Source: Dehalococcoidia bacterium
GTDB lineage: Bacteria; Chloroflexota; Dehalococcoidia; UBA2979
Reading direction: 5' to 3'
Assembly (NCBI GenBank): GCA_028279505.1
Contig: JANQNP010000034.1
Location: forward strand, 1 to 45,661
Length of the DNA stretch: 45,661 bases
Shown: one piece after another, positions 27,640 through 35,861 of the stretch
Numbering within the stretch: the first letter of the stretch is position 1
Layout: every line of letters starts with the position of its first letter
Notes under the pieces: model-generated
The model's database searches: none
The model's input: the letters and a program-made list of their open reading frames with translations, nothing else
What the model was told of the DNA's origin: nothing
Made by a program: the position numbers and the translations under genes

Positions 27640-29874
27640 GTGAGCACGATCGACGAGGTGAAGAACCGCCTCGATCTGGTCGACACCATCAGCACCTACG
27701 TCCCCGACCTCAAGCAGTCGGGGCGAACGTGGAAGGCGCGCTGCCCCTTCCACAACGAGAAGACGCCCTCGTTCGTCGTCGACCCCGGTCGCGGCACCTG
27801 GCACTGCTTCGGCGCCTGCTCGACCGGCGGCGACGTCATCGAGTTCATCCGCCGGGTCGAGGGCCTCGAGTTCCGCGACGCGCTGCGGCTGGCCGCCGAC
27901 CGCGCCGGCGTCGAGCTGCGCAAGCCCTCCGCCCGCGAGCGCGAGGAGCGCGACCAGCACGAGCGCCTGCTTCGCGCCAACGAGGCCGCCGCCGTCTTCT
28001 TCCGCGCCGCGCTCGACACCCCTGAGGGCACCGACGCGAAGACCTACGCAACGGAGCGCGGCCTCGATGAGGCGACGATCGAGCGCTGGCAGATCGGCTA
28101 CGCCCCCGACGACTGGCGCGCCCTCACCGAGCACCTCACCGCTCGCGGCTTCACGGTCCCGGACCTCGTCGAGGCCGGTCTCGTCATCGAGGGCGATCGC
28201 GGCCCCTACGACCGCTTCCGCCACCGCCTGATCTACCCGACCCGCGACCAGCAGCGCCGCCTGATCGGCTTCGGCGCTCGCGCCCTGCGCGCCGAAGACA
28301 ACCCGAAGTACCTCAACACCCCGCAAACGCCGCTCTTCGACAAGAGCGGCTCCCTCTACGGCATCGACCAGGCCTCCGAGGCGATCCGTCGCGGCGACCG
28401 CGCGATCGTCGTCGAGGGCTACATGGACGTCATCGCCGCCCACCAGTTCGGCTTCCCCGAGGTGATCGCCTCCATGGGCACCTCGCTCACCGAGAAGCAG
28501 ATGGCGCTCCTCAAGCGCTACACGCGCAACATCGTGCTCGCCCTCGACGCCGACGAGGCCGGCTCGGAGGCGGCGCTGCGCGGCGTCCAGGTCGCCGCCA
28601 ACGCTGCCGACCACGAGCAGGTCGCCACCGTCGACTGGCGCGGCCTCGTCAGCTACCAGGACCAGCTCAAGGCCGACATCCGCGTCACCTCGCTCTCCGA
28701 AGGCGAAGACCCGGACTCGATGATCCGCCAGGACCCCGACGCCTTCCGCGAGCTGCTCGACGGCGCGCTACCGGTCACGGACCATCTCTTCGCCGCGATC
28801 GGAGCCCAGGTCGACGGCGGCGACCCGCGCTCCCGCTCGCGCGCCGTCGAGGCGCTCGCCCCCACCGTCGCCGCGATCGCCGACCCCGTCGTCCGCAGCC
28901 ACTACGTCCAGCGCCTCGCACGCCTCGGCGGCATCGACGAGCGGCTCGCGCTGCAGTTCATCACGCGTGCCGGCGGCGGCAGCGGCCCCACTGCGCCTCG
29001 CCCCGTCGCCACTCGCGCCGACGTCCGCCGCGCCCGCGTCGAGAAACCCGTCGCCACGGACGGGGAGACGCAGATCCTCCGCCTCCTCGTCCAGCGCGTC
29101 GAGTGCCGCGACGTCGGCCTCACCCTCGACGCCGACCTCTTCGAGGACCCAACTAACCGCGCCGTATTCGAGGACTGGAAACTCGAACGTGAAACTGACG
29201 GCATCGACGACCTCGAGCAGGCCCTCGCCGCGCGCGTGGAGGCCCTGCGCGAAGCTGCCCTGCCCGACTACGAGTCACGCCACCTCGAAGGCATGGTGCA
29301 GGGCATCGCCACGCAGCTCCGCCTCCGCCGCTCCCACACCCGCCTCCAGGCCGCCGCCATCGAGCAGGCCGAGGCCGTCCGCGCTGTCCGCGGCGGCCCC
29401 GCCACCCCGAGGCCATCCGACCTCCCGGAGGATCCCCCACCCGACCCCGACGAGATCGTCAGCGCCTACGAACAGACCGTGATCCGCCAACGCCGCCTCA
29501 TGCGCGAGTACCAGGTCGCGCACGGCCACCGCCCCGCCGCTGACGAGGACGCCCCGCCCAGCGAGGACGAAGAGCACCCGGCGCTCAGCACGCCACCCCC
29601 ACCTGCGCCAGCCACCGCGTCCACCTCTGAGGCGCCGCCCACCTCCGAGGCCGCACCACCCCTCGAGGCCACCCCACCCGCCGCTGGCGCCCCGTCCGCG
29701 CTCGACGCCCCGCCGCCATTCGCCCCACCCGAGGGGTCCGACACACCCCCCGAGCCCGACGCCCCGGCGGGCCTCGACGCCCCGCCCGACTACGGCGAAC
29801 CGCCCATCGAGGACAGCACCGCCCCGCCTGCCGAACCGGTCGAATCCGGCGCGTCACTCGACGCGCCGTTCTGA
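27640..29874 (+). CDS. dnaG: DNA primase with Pro-rich C-terminal tail
   Basis: Makes RNA primers at the replication fork. The zinc-binding domain has C35, H38, C56 and C60 (RCPFHNEKTPSF, WHCFGACSTGG); the last pair is C-x3-C rather than the E. coli C-x2-C. The TOPRIM core has IVVEGYMDVIAAHQ (E near 259) and LALDADEAGSEAAL. The C-terminal helicase-binding region is poorly conserved and is followed by about 110 residues of Pro/Ala/Glu-rich disorder with LDAPP repeats, ending SLDAPF. At 744 residues it is longer than most primases (about 600). GTG 27640 has GGAG 8 nt upstream. rpoD, a frequent neighbour elsewhere, is absent. Confidence 0.96.
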   Translation: MSTIDEVKNRLDLVDTISTYVPDLKQSGRTWKARCPFHNEKTPSFVVDPGRGTWHCFGACSTGGDVIEFIRRVEGLEFRDALRLAADRAGVELRKPSAREREERDQHERLLRANEAAAVFFRAALDTPEGTDAKTYATERGLDEATIERWQIGYAPDDWRALTEHLTARGFTVPDLVEAGLVIEGDRGPYDRFRHRLIYPTRDQQRRLIGFGARALRAEDNPKYLNTPQTPLFDKSGSLYGIDQASEAIRRGDRAIVVEGYMDVIAAHQFGFPEVIASMGTSLTEKQMALLKRYTRNIVLALDADEAGSEAALRGVQVAANAADHEQVATVDWRGLVSYQDQLKADIRVTSLSEGEDPDSMIRQDPDAFRELLDGALPVTDHLFAAIGAQVDGGDPRSRSRAVEALAPTVAAIADPVVRSHYVQRLARLGGIDERLALQFITRAGGGSGPTAPRPVATRADVRRARVEKPVATDGETQILRLLVQRVECRDVGLTLDADLFEDPTNRAVFEDWKLERETDGIDDLEQALAARVEALREAALPDYESRHLEGMVQGIATQLRLRRSHTRLQAAAIEQAEAVRAVRGGPATPRPSDLPEDPPPDPDEIVSAYEQTVIRQRRLMREYQVAHGHRPAADEDAPPSEDEEHPALSTPPPPAPATASTSEAPPTSEAAPPLEATPPAAGAPSALDAPPPFAPPEGSDTPPEPDAPAGLDAPPDYGEPPIEDSTAPPAEPVESGASLDAPF

Positions 29875-29919
29875 CGGCTCGCGCACCTCGGGAGGCGGGA
29901 TCGCACTGCGACCTTCTCG

Positions 29920-29925
29920 TACACT
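29920..29925 (+). promoter_or_regulatory. Putative -10 element TACACT before the FmdB-like gene
   Basis: TACACT lies 38 nt before the GTG start, in the gap after dnaG. A start near 29932 leaves room for the AGCAGGAG ribosome site. The same hexamer precedes the thioredoxin-fold gene (36988). Confidence 0.45.
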
Positions 29926-29962
29926 GCTCGGCCGAACCGGTTGGAAGCAGGAGTCGATCGAC

Positions 29963-30223
29963 GTGCTCTACGAATACCAGTGCAACGCGAAGAGCAAGCG
30001 CGGCTGTCCCAGGACCTTCGAGCTCATTCGCAACGTCGCAGATCGCGATGAACCCGCACCCTGCCCAACGTGCGGCTCCAAGAAGACCGCCCGCCTGAAG
30101 TTCCAGGCCTTCGCGATCGCGGGCTCAACCGAACCCGACGCCTTCGCCGGCGACGGCGAAGCCGGAGACTTCGGTGACTTCGGCGACGACGACGACTTCG
30201 GAGACGACGACTTCGACTTCTAG
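29963..30223 (+). CDS. FmdB-type zinc ribbon protein with acidic tail
   Basis: Small (86-residue) putative regulatory protein of the FmdB/CxxC_CXXC family. It starts MLYEYQCNAKSKRGCPRTFE and has CPTCGS at 34-39. The second metal half-site is a normal C-x2-C, but the first is C7 and C15, seven residues apart instead of two. The last 20 residues are Asp/Gly/Phe repeats (GDFGDFGDDDDFGDDDFDF). GTG 29963 has AGCAGGAG 9 nt upstream. Targets are unknown; the ribbon suggests nucleic-acid or protein binding. Confidence 0.85.
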   Translation: MLYEYQCNAKSKRGCPRTFELIRNVADRDEPAPCPTCGSKKTARLKFQAFAIAGSTEPDAFAGDGEAGDFGDFGDDDDFGDDDFDF

Positions 30224-30274
30224 CCCACCTGCGCGGGGAACCGGGCCGATGGCGACAGCGTTCTGTCAGACAGG

Positions 30275-31576
30275 ATGCGCGCCACAACCCTCGGACGAGC
30301 GACCGCCCTCGCACCGACGATCGCCCTCATCGGTCTGCTGCTCGCCTGCGCCTCAGACAGCGCGCCCACTGCGACTCCGACCGCAACCGAGGCGCCAACG
30401 GCCTCCGCGACGCCACCGCCGGCGGTCCGCACACCTCGTCCCGCTGTTCCCGCCTCGACGCCCCTGGCGCCCGGCGTCATCGTCACCCCGATGCCTCCCC
30501 AGGCCGTTGACCTCACCGCCTCACGAGCAGCCGCGAGCCAGCTGATCGACGCCGTCGCCTCCGGCGACGTGGACGCCCTTGAAGCCCTGGTGCGGTACCA
30601 GCAGATCCCCTGCGACGGCGAGCGGTCGCGAGACGGCCCGCCGTACCCGCCCTGCGAGGGCGAAGACCTAGCCACGCCGGTCTCCGCATTCCCCGTCGGC
30701 GTCTGCAACGCTGTCTGGCACCGCGACGCGCGCCCGATGCTGGAGCGATTCGTCGAGCATGCCGGCCCGCTGTACGCCGTCCTGGAGGGCCCGCGATTCA
30801 CCTATGAGTACCACGGCCTACCAGTCGACGAGGCCACGTGGGACGTCCGCGTGATCTTCGAGACCGACACGACGGGCGTGCCGCGGGCCGCCTCCGCCCT
30901 CATCGCGGGCGGCCGCGTTGAGCTGCTCATCCTCGGATGTGGCGACCCCAACCTCGAGGTCGCGGCGTTCGAGGAGGACCCGCCCGCACTGGTGCTCACG
31001 GGACCCGGGTTCGTCGAGCCGACTCCCCTACCGCAGCACACGCCGGTCCCCGTCGAGGCGGTGACCGCGCCACGCGGCGATCGAACGGGTTTCGCCGAGG
31101 TCGACCGCGTCCTGACCGCCATCGAGCAGCGAGACCACGAGGCGATCAGGGCCCTACTGCAGGCGACGCCACGGCTATGCAGCTTCGGTCGGGGGTTCGG
31201 TCTGGCGCGCTGCGAAGGCGGCGAGATCGAAGGCGACCTCGTAGAGGTCTTCTCCACAGCCGGAGGCTGCCATGGGTCAGTGATTCGGCCTGACTTCGCT
31301 ACGATCGCAACCTCCCTCACTTCGGAGGACGTCGAGCTGTACGCCGTCGGCGGCGTTCCAAACGACCCCGACCGCCACCGACTGCTCTATGTGTCGACGG
31401 TCGACGACCGCGCCGGCTTCACGCTCTCCGTTCACGGCGGGGCGATCGTTGGCACGGGCGCCTACGTCTGCTCCACCAGTCCCGAACAGCACGCCGGCTG
31501 GCTCGACATCATCCTCCGCGGCCCCGCCTGGCCCGAGGACACCCCCGCCGCCGAGGGCGCCGCCACCTCCGAGTAG
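30275..31576 (+). CDS. Lipoprotein with two copies of a Cys-rich domain
   Basis: A 433-residue secreted lipoprotein: signal helix (LAPTIALIGLLLAC) with lipobox cysteine C25, then a Thr/Pro/Ala-rich linker to about residue 75. Two related domains follow, at about 88-220 and 275-400. Each runs from a helix of the kind LIDAVASGDVDALEALV or VLTAIEQRDHEAIRALL, through cysteine segments with CEGE or CEGGEIEGDLVEVF, to LYAV and a beta-rich end. I recall similar domains in Chloroflexota genomes but cannot name the family. No enzyme motif is seen. The start ATG has a weak ribosome site. Probably faces the cell exterior. Confidence 0.85.
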   Translation: MRATTLGRATALAPTIALIGLLLACASDSAPTATPTATEAPTASATPPPAVRTPRPAVPASTPLAPGVIVTPMPPQAVDLTASRAAASQLIDAVASGDVDALEALVRYQQIPCDGERSRDGPPYPPCEGEDLATPVSAFPVGVCNAVWHRDARPMLERFVEHAGPLYAVLEGPRFTYEYHGLPVDEATWDVRVIFETDTTGVPRAASALIAGGRVELLILGCGDPNLEVAAFEEDPPALVLTGPGFVEPTPLPQHTPVPVEAVTAPRGDRTGFAEVDRVLTAIEQRDHEAIRALLQATPRLCSFGRGFGLARCEGGEIEGDLVEVFSTAGGCHGSVIRPDFATIATSLTSEDVELYAVGGVPNDPDRHRLLYVSTVDDRAGFTLSVHGGAIVGTGAYVCSTSPEQHAGWLDIILRGPAWPEDTPAAEGAATSE

Positions 31577-31596
31577 CCGCGCGCGCCGCCGCCCGC

Positions 31597-31602
31597 TACG
31601 CT
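31597..31602 (+). promoter_or_regulatory. Possible -10 element TACGCT before the EamA gene
   Basis: TACGCT lies 42 nt before the GTG start; a start near 31609 keeps the CCGGAG ribosome site in the leader. No clear -35. Confidence 0.3.
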
Positions 31603-31643
31603 CCGCCGCCTGTACCGATCGACGCACCGACCGGAGTCCCGAG

Positions 31644-32594
31644 GTGACCGAGCCGCCCTCGACGGACCAGCGCCGCCCGCTCGCGGGCGGCGGCCTCGCC
31701 CTCGCGCTGACCCTCGCCGCCCTCTGGGGCGGCAACCCGGTCGCTGCCAAGGCCGGCCTCGATGACGCGCCTCCGCTTCGGATGGGCTGGATGCGGTTCG
31801 TCCTCGGAGCAGTCGTCGTGCTCGTCTGGGCGATCGCCACGAAACAGTCGTTTCGGGTGCATCGCTCGGAGTGGTGGCCGCTGATCGGCCTCGGCGTCCT
31901 CTTCTCCTCGCAGATCGCCTTCATGAACGTCGGACAGGACCACACCACCGCAGGCCACGCGGCCGTCATCACCGCGACCTTCCCGCTCTGGACCGGCGTG
32001 ATCGCCCACTTCATCGTCCCCGGCGATCAGCTCAACCGGGAGCGCGTGATCGGCACGCTCCTCGCCTACGCCGGAGTCGTCGCCCTGTTCTCGACCGGCC
32101 TCGAGGGCGACGCCACCATCGGCGGCGACCTGCTGATGACCGTCTCCGCCGTACTGCTCGGCTCGCGGCTGGTCTACCTCTCGCAGGCTGCGCAGGGCAT
32201 CGCGATCCACAAGTTGCTGTTCGCCCAGAGCGTGGTCGGCATCGCCACCTTCGTCGTCGCCAGCGCGCTCGTCGAAGACGAGGCGTTCGTGATGACGGGC
32301 CGGCTCGCCGTCTCGCTGCTCTACCAGGGGGTCGTGATCGCCGGCTTCGGCTTCCTCGGCAACACCTGGCTGCTGCAGCGCTACCTGCCCTCGGGCGTCG
32401 CGACGACGCAGCTCACGACGCCCTTCTTCGCGGTCGTCGCCGGCGCGATCATCCTCGGCGAGGACGTCGGCCTGGAGCTGGTCGTCGGCGCGGTCCTCGT
32501 GGTCCTCGGGCAGCTGATCGCGCGCCGCGAGGAGCTGCGCCGCGCCCTCGGGCGCGACGAGCTCGAGCCTCGGGGCGAGGTCAGCCGCGGCTAG
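31644..32594 (+). CDS. EamA/DMT-superfamily transporter
   Basis: Ten-helix membrane transporter of the drug/metabolite superfamily, made of two EamA repeats. The first repeat has LTLAALWGGNPVAAKAGL and the PLWTGVIAHFIV region near its end; the second ends TTPFFAVVAGAIILGEDVG, the usual EamA finish. Length is 316 residues with a charged C-terminal tail (ARREELRRALGRDELE). GTG 31644 has GGAG 7 nt upstream. Its stop shares CTAG with the stop of the convergent MMPL gene. Substrate unknown; members export amino acids, nucleosides or drugs. Confidence 0.9.
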   Translation: MTEPPSTDQRRPLAGGGLALALTLAALWGGNPVAAKAGLDDAPPLRMGWMRFVLGAVVVLVWAIATKQSFRVHRSEWWPLIGLGVLFSSQIAFMNVGQDHTTAGHAAVITATFPLWTGVIAHFIVPGDQLNRERVIGTLLAYAGVVALFSTGLEGDATIGGDLLMTVSAVLLGSRLVYLSQAAQGIAIHKLLFAQSVVGIATFVVASALVEDEAFVMTGRLAVSLLYQGVVIAGFGFLGNTWLLQRYLPSGVATTQLTTPFFAVVAGAIILGEDVGLELVVGAVLVVLGQLIARREELRRALGRDELEPRGEVSRG

Positions 32595-34900
32595 TCGCCG
32601 CCGCCTGCGGCTGGCTCGGCGGCAGCGGTGCTGCCGCCCTCGACGTTGATCGTCGGAATGACGCGGTCGAGCCAGCCCGGCAGCCACCAGTTGCGGCTGC
32701 CCAGCAGCTCCATCGTCGCCGGGACCAACAGCAGGCGCACGACCGTTGCGTCGAGCATGACGGCCACGGCGAGGCCGACGCCGAACAGCTTGATGATGCG
32801 ATCGTCCTCGAACACGAAGCTGCCGAAGACGACCACCATGATCGCCGCGGCCGCCGTGATCACCCGCGCCGTCGAGGCGAGGCCATCAGCGACCGAGCCC
32901 ACGGCGTCACCGCTGCGGTCGAACTCCTCCTTCACGCGGGAGAGCAGGAAGACCTCGTAGTCCATCGAAAGTCCGAAGACGATCGCGAACATCATCATCG
33001 GAATGAACGGCTCGATCGGCGCGCCGTCGATGCCGAACAGCGAGCCGAGCCAGCCCCACTGAAAGATCGCCACGACGATGCCGTAGGCCGAGGCGATCGA
33101 CAGCATGTTCATCACGACGGCCTTGATCGGCACGAGCAGCGAGCGGAACACGGCCATCAGCAGCAGGAACGACAGCGTCAGCACCGCGCCGAAGAAGATG
33201 ATGATGCGGCCAGTGAGGTAGCCGGTGAAGTCGATGTTGGCGGCGACCGTGCCTGTGATGTTCACATCGAGGGTCGATCCGGCGACCGCGGCCGGAACCA
33301 CGGTGTCGCGCAGCGCCTCGACGAAGGTGCTCGTCTCCTCGTCCTGCGGCGCCGTGTCCGGGATCACCTGGATCAAGTAGGCGGGCGACGCCTCGGGGTT
33401 GGTCGGGTCGCTCGGGAACGGCGGGGCCACCGAGGCGACGCCGTCCGCGCCCTCGAGCGCGCCGATCAGCGACTGCAGCGCCGCACCGTCCGAGGGCTCC
33501 TCCACCTCCGCCGTCACGAGCAGCGGGCCGTTGAAGCCGGGGCCGAACCCCTCGGCGAGGAGATCGTAGGCCTGGCGGGTCGAGGTCTCCTCGGGGTAGT
33601 TGCCCTCGTCGGAGAAGCCGAGCCGCAGCGACAGCACCGGCGCCGCGAGGATCACGAGCAAGAGGACGCCGACGCCGAGCCAGGCCCACGGCCGCGCCTG
33701 GATCAGGCGGCTCCAGCGGTAGGCGAGCGTCTGCTCGATCGGCGCGGGCGGGCGGTGAGGGACGTGCTCCTTCAGCCGCGGGATCCAGCGACCCACGATG
33801 AAGAGCACCACGGCGATCGGCATGCCGATCAGCAACGTCGGGACCCCGATCCCGATGCCGAGCAGGGCGAGGGAGATGAACCCCGCAGCGACGAGCGAGT
33901 ACCACGGCGTGATCTCGACCCGTTCGCGGGCGAACCCGATCAGCGCCGGGAGCAGCGTGACCGAGGCGATCATCGTGATCGTGACGGTGACGGCCGCGCC
34001 AATACCCAATCCGGAGATGAAGGAGAGACCGATCAGCAGCATGCCGAGCAGGGAGATCACGACCGTGAGCCCCGCGAAGATGACCGCGCGTCCGGCGGTA
34101 TCGATCGCGGTGGCGGTCGCGTCCTCTGGCGTCTGGCCGGCGTGGATGCCCTCGCGGTAGCGGGTGACGATGAACAACGCGTAGTCGATGCCGACGCCGA
34201 GCCCGATCATGGCGCCGATCTGGATGGCGAAGTCGGGCATACCGATGACGTTCGAGATCAGGGTAATCAAGGCGATGCCGGTGCCGACGCCGGCCACAGC
34301 GACGCTGATCGGCAAGCCCATGGCGAGCACGCTGCCGAACGCGAGGATGAGCACGACCACGGCGAATGCGAGGCCGATGAACTCCGACTCGGGCGGCTCG
34401 AACGGGCCGAGCGCCGCGCCACCGATCTCGACCTGGAGACCAGCGAGCTCCGGCCGCTGGTCGAGCAGCTCCTCGCCGATCTCGCTCGTCGCGGTGAAAT
34501 CGAGGTCGGCGGACAGCGCGACCGCGGCGAACGCGACGGTGCGGTCCTCGCTGACCTGGGTGAACGAGCCGGGCTCCTCGTACGGGCTGGAGACCGTCAC
34601 GCCCTCGAAGGACGCGGCCTCGGCGAAGAGCTCCTCCATCGCCTCGCGGACCTCGGGGTCGTCGATGCCGCGGTCGGTGCGGAAGACGATCGAGCCGGAT
34701 TGGCCGCTGCCGAAGCCGTCGAAGTGGGTATCGAGGGCGTCGAACCCGCGGCGGCTCTCGGAGTCCGGAATCTCGAAGGCCGCGTTGAACGCGGCGCCGA
34801 TCGCGCCGGTCGTCGCGAAGATGGCGCCCATCGCGACGATCCAAGCAGCCACGGTCAGCCAGCGATTGCGAAAGCACCATCTCCCGAGGGCAACGAGCAC
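32591..34900 (-). CDS. MMPL/RND-family transporter
   Basis: Large proton-driven membrane exporter of the MmpL/YdgH/ActII type, 769 residues. It starts with a helix (WLTVAAWIVAMGAIFATTGA), then an extracytoplasmic domain, then the first helix bundle with GLGVGIDYALFIVTRYREG; the second half has GLSMDYEVFLLSRVKEEF. The two Asp-Tyr pairs are the proton-relay residues of MmpL proteins. Between the halves are two extra hydrophobic segments (about residues 335-385), beyond the usual 12 helices. GTG 34900 has AGAGG 8 nt upstream. Substrates are often lipids or hydrophobic metabolites; nothing nearby identifies one. The 191-bp gap upstream of it (34901-35091) holds no gene I can support. Confidence 0.93.
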   Translation of the reverse strand: MLVALGRWCFRNRWLTVAAWIVAMGAIFATTGAIGAAFNAAFEIPDSESRRGFDALDTHFDGFGSGQSGSIVFRTDRGIDDPEVREAMEELFAEAASFEGVTVSSPYEEPGSFTQVSEDRTVAFAAVALSADLDFTATSEIGEELLDQRPELAGLQVEIGGAALGPFEPPESEFIGLAFAVVVLILAFGSVLAMGLPISVAVAGVGTGIALITLISNVIGMPDFAIQIGAMIGLGVGIDYALFIVTRYREGIHAGQTPEDATATAIDTAGRAVIFAGLTVVISLLGMLLIGLSFISGLGIGAAVTVTITMIASVTLLPALIGFARERVEITPWYSLVAAGFISLALLGIGIGVPTLLIGMPIAVVLFIVGRWIPRLKEHVPHRPPAPIEQTLAYRWSRLIQARPWAWLGVGVLLLVILAAPVLSLRLGFSDEGNYPEETSTRQAYDLLAEGFGPGFNGPLLVTAEVEEPSDGAALQSLIGALEGADGVASVAPPFPSDPTNPEASPAYLIQVIPDTAPQDEETSTFVEALRDTVVPAAVAGSTLDVNITGTVAANIDFTGYLTGRIIIFFGAVLTLSFLLLMAVFRSLLVPIKAVVMNMLSIASAYGIVVAIFQWGWLGSLFGIDGAPIEPFIPMMMFAIVFGLSMDYEVFLLSRVKEEFDRSGDAVGSVADGLASTARVITAAAAIMVVVFGSFVFEDDRIIKLFGVGLAVAVMLDATVVRLLLVPATMELLGSRNWWLPGWLDRVIPTINVEGGSTAAAEPAAGGGD

Positions 34901-35091
34901 CTGAGTGTCCTCTCAACGCGATGTTCGAGGTCGAACGCGACTTCCGAGGAACGGCCCGAACGGAGTCTCAACAACTGTCTAACGAGTGAACGCCTCGTCG
35001 CCCCGTTGTGGCAAGCGGAAGCCAGAACTCGGCGAACAGTTATGGAAAGATCGCACCCGGCAGCCCGGCCTCAACTGCCCGGCGAACGCGC

Positions 35092-35841
35092 CTAGCCGCC
35101 GCCGGCGACCGCGTTGAGCACCGCCTGCTCGCGCGAGCGCCACCGCGTCTTCCGGTAGTCCTCCCACACGAGGTACCCGTACCCCGCGAGGGCGACCAGC
35201 CCGCCCTGCATCGCCGTGATCACCCCCACCGCCAGCGTCACGTCGAACCAGAACCCCTGCGGGAACATCTGGATCAGCCGGTCGGTGGCCGGGTTGAGCC
35301 GCCACAGGTCGTTGGAGAACGAGATCAGGTGGAACTGCTCGAACAGCGCGTCGAACCCCAGCAGCACGCCGATCGCGCCCGCCCCGAGGATCGCGACCGT
35401 CGCCGCCCCGGCGATCATCGACTGCGTCGCCAGCTCCCGCAGCGCGCGCTCGCGGCTCCAGAGGAACACGATCACCACGTAGCCCACGAGGTAGACGAAC
35501 GCGATCTCCTGGACCCGGAAGCTGAGCTGCATCAGGTCCTTCACGTCGCGCATGTGCAGCACCTCGCGCTGCGTGTAGAGCGCCTGCTCCTCGCCGTCGA
35601 GCACCACGCGGATGTCGAGCAGCTCGTCGTCCGTGCCGGTGCGGAAGTAGTCGACGATCTCGTCGGTCGCGGCGTCGAGCTGGACGCGGTCGATCCCGGT
35701 CCGTTCGACGGCGTCGTACTGACGGTAGGAGTAGCTGTAGACGCGGGGCTCCGTCGCCGCGACTCGCACGTTGGTGAGCAGCAGGAAGAGCGGTACCGCG
35801 ACGATGAAGAGGACGGTGGCGATCCAGCGGGTCGCTAACAC
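35092..35841 (-). CDS. TIGR01906/DUF1461 integral membrane protein
   Basis: A 249-residue membrane protein. Helix 1 is at 7-25 (IATVLFIVAVPLFLLLTNV), an extracytoplasmic region contains TQREVLHMRDVKDLM, and three more helices follow, with the conserved HLISFSNDLWRLNPATDRLI and QMFPQGFWFDVTL segment that marks the DUF1461 family. Family function is not established in general; Lit-type lipoprotein transacylases of Firmicutes are reported to be related. The GTG start (35841) has no Shine-Dalgarno but sits 6 nt after a TATACT, so the mRNA is probably leaderless. It diverges from mazG through a shared palindrome. Confidence 0.88.
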   Translation of the reverse strand: MLATRWIATVLFIVAVPLFLLLTNVRVAATEPRVYSYSYRQYDAVERTGIDRVQLDAATDEIVDYFRTGTDDELLDIRVVLDGEEQALYTQREVLHMRDVKDLMQLSFRVQEIAFVYLVGYVVIVFLWSRERALRELATQSMIAGAATVAILGAGAIGVLLGFDALFEQFHLISFSNDLWRLNPATDRLIQMFPQGFWFDVTLAVGVITAMQGGLVALAGYGYLVWEDYRKTRWRSREQAVLNAVAGGG

Positions 35842-35847
35842 CGGGTC

Positions 35848-35855
35848 AGTATACT
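35848..35855. promoter_or_regulatory. Symmetric divergent -10 palindrome AGTATACT
   Basis: AGTATACT is its own reverse complement, so both strands read TATACT. On each side exactly 6 nt separate TATACT from the start codon: ATG 35862 of mazG on the plus strand and GTG 35841 of DUF1461 on the minus strand. One palindrome would thus serve as -10 for two leaderless genes. No strong -35 is seen on either side. Confidence 0.65.
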
Positions 35856-35861
35856 CCGCGC

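Noticed and set aside
31871..35095. 1074-codon plus-strand open frame across EamA and antisense to MMPL
   Set aside because: It is Arg/His-rich low-complexity shadow sequence; EamA and MMPL in other frames have clear helices and motifs.
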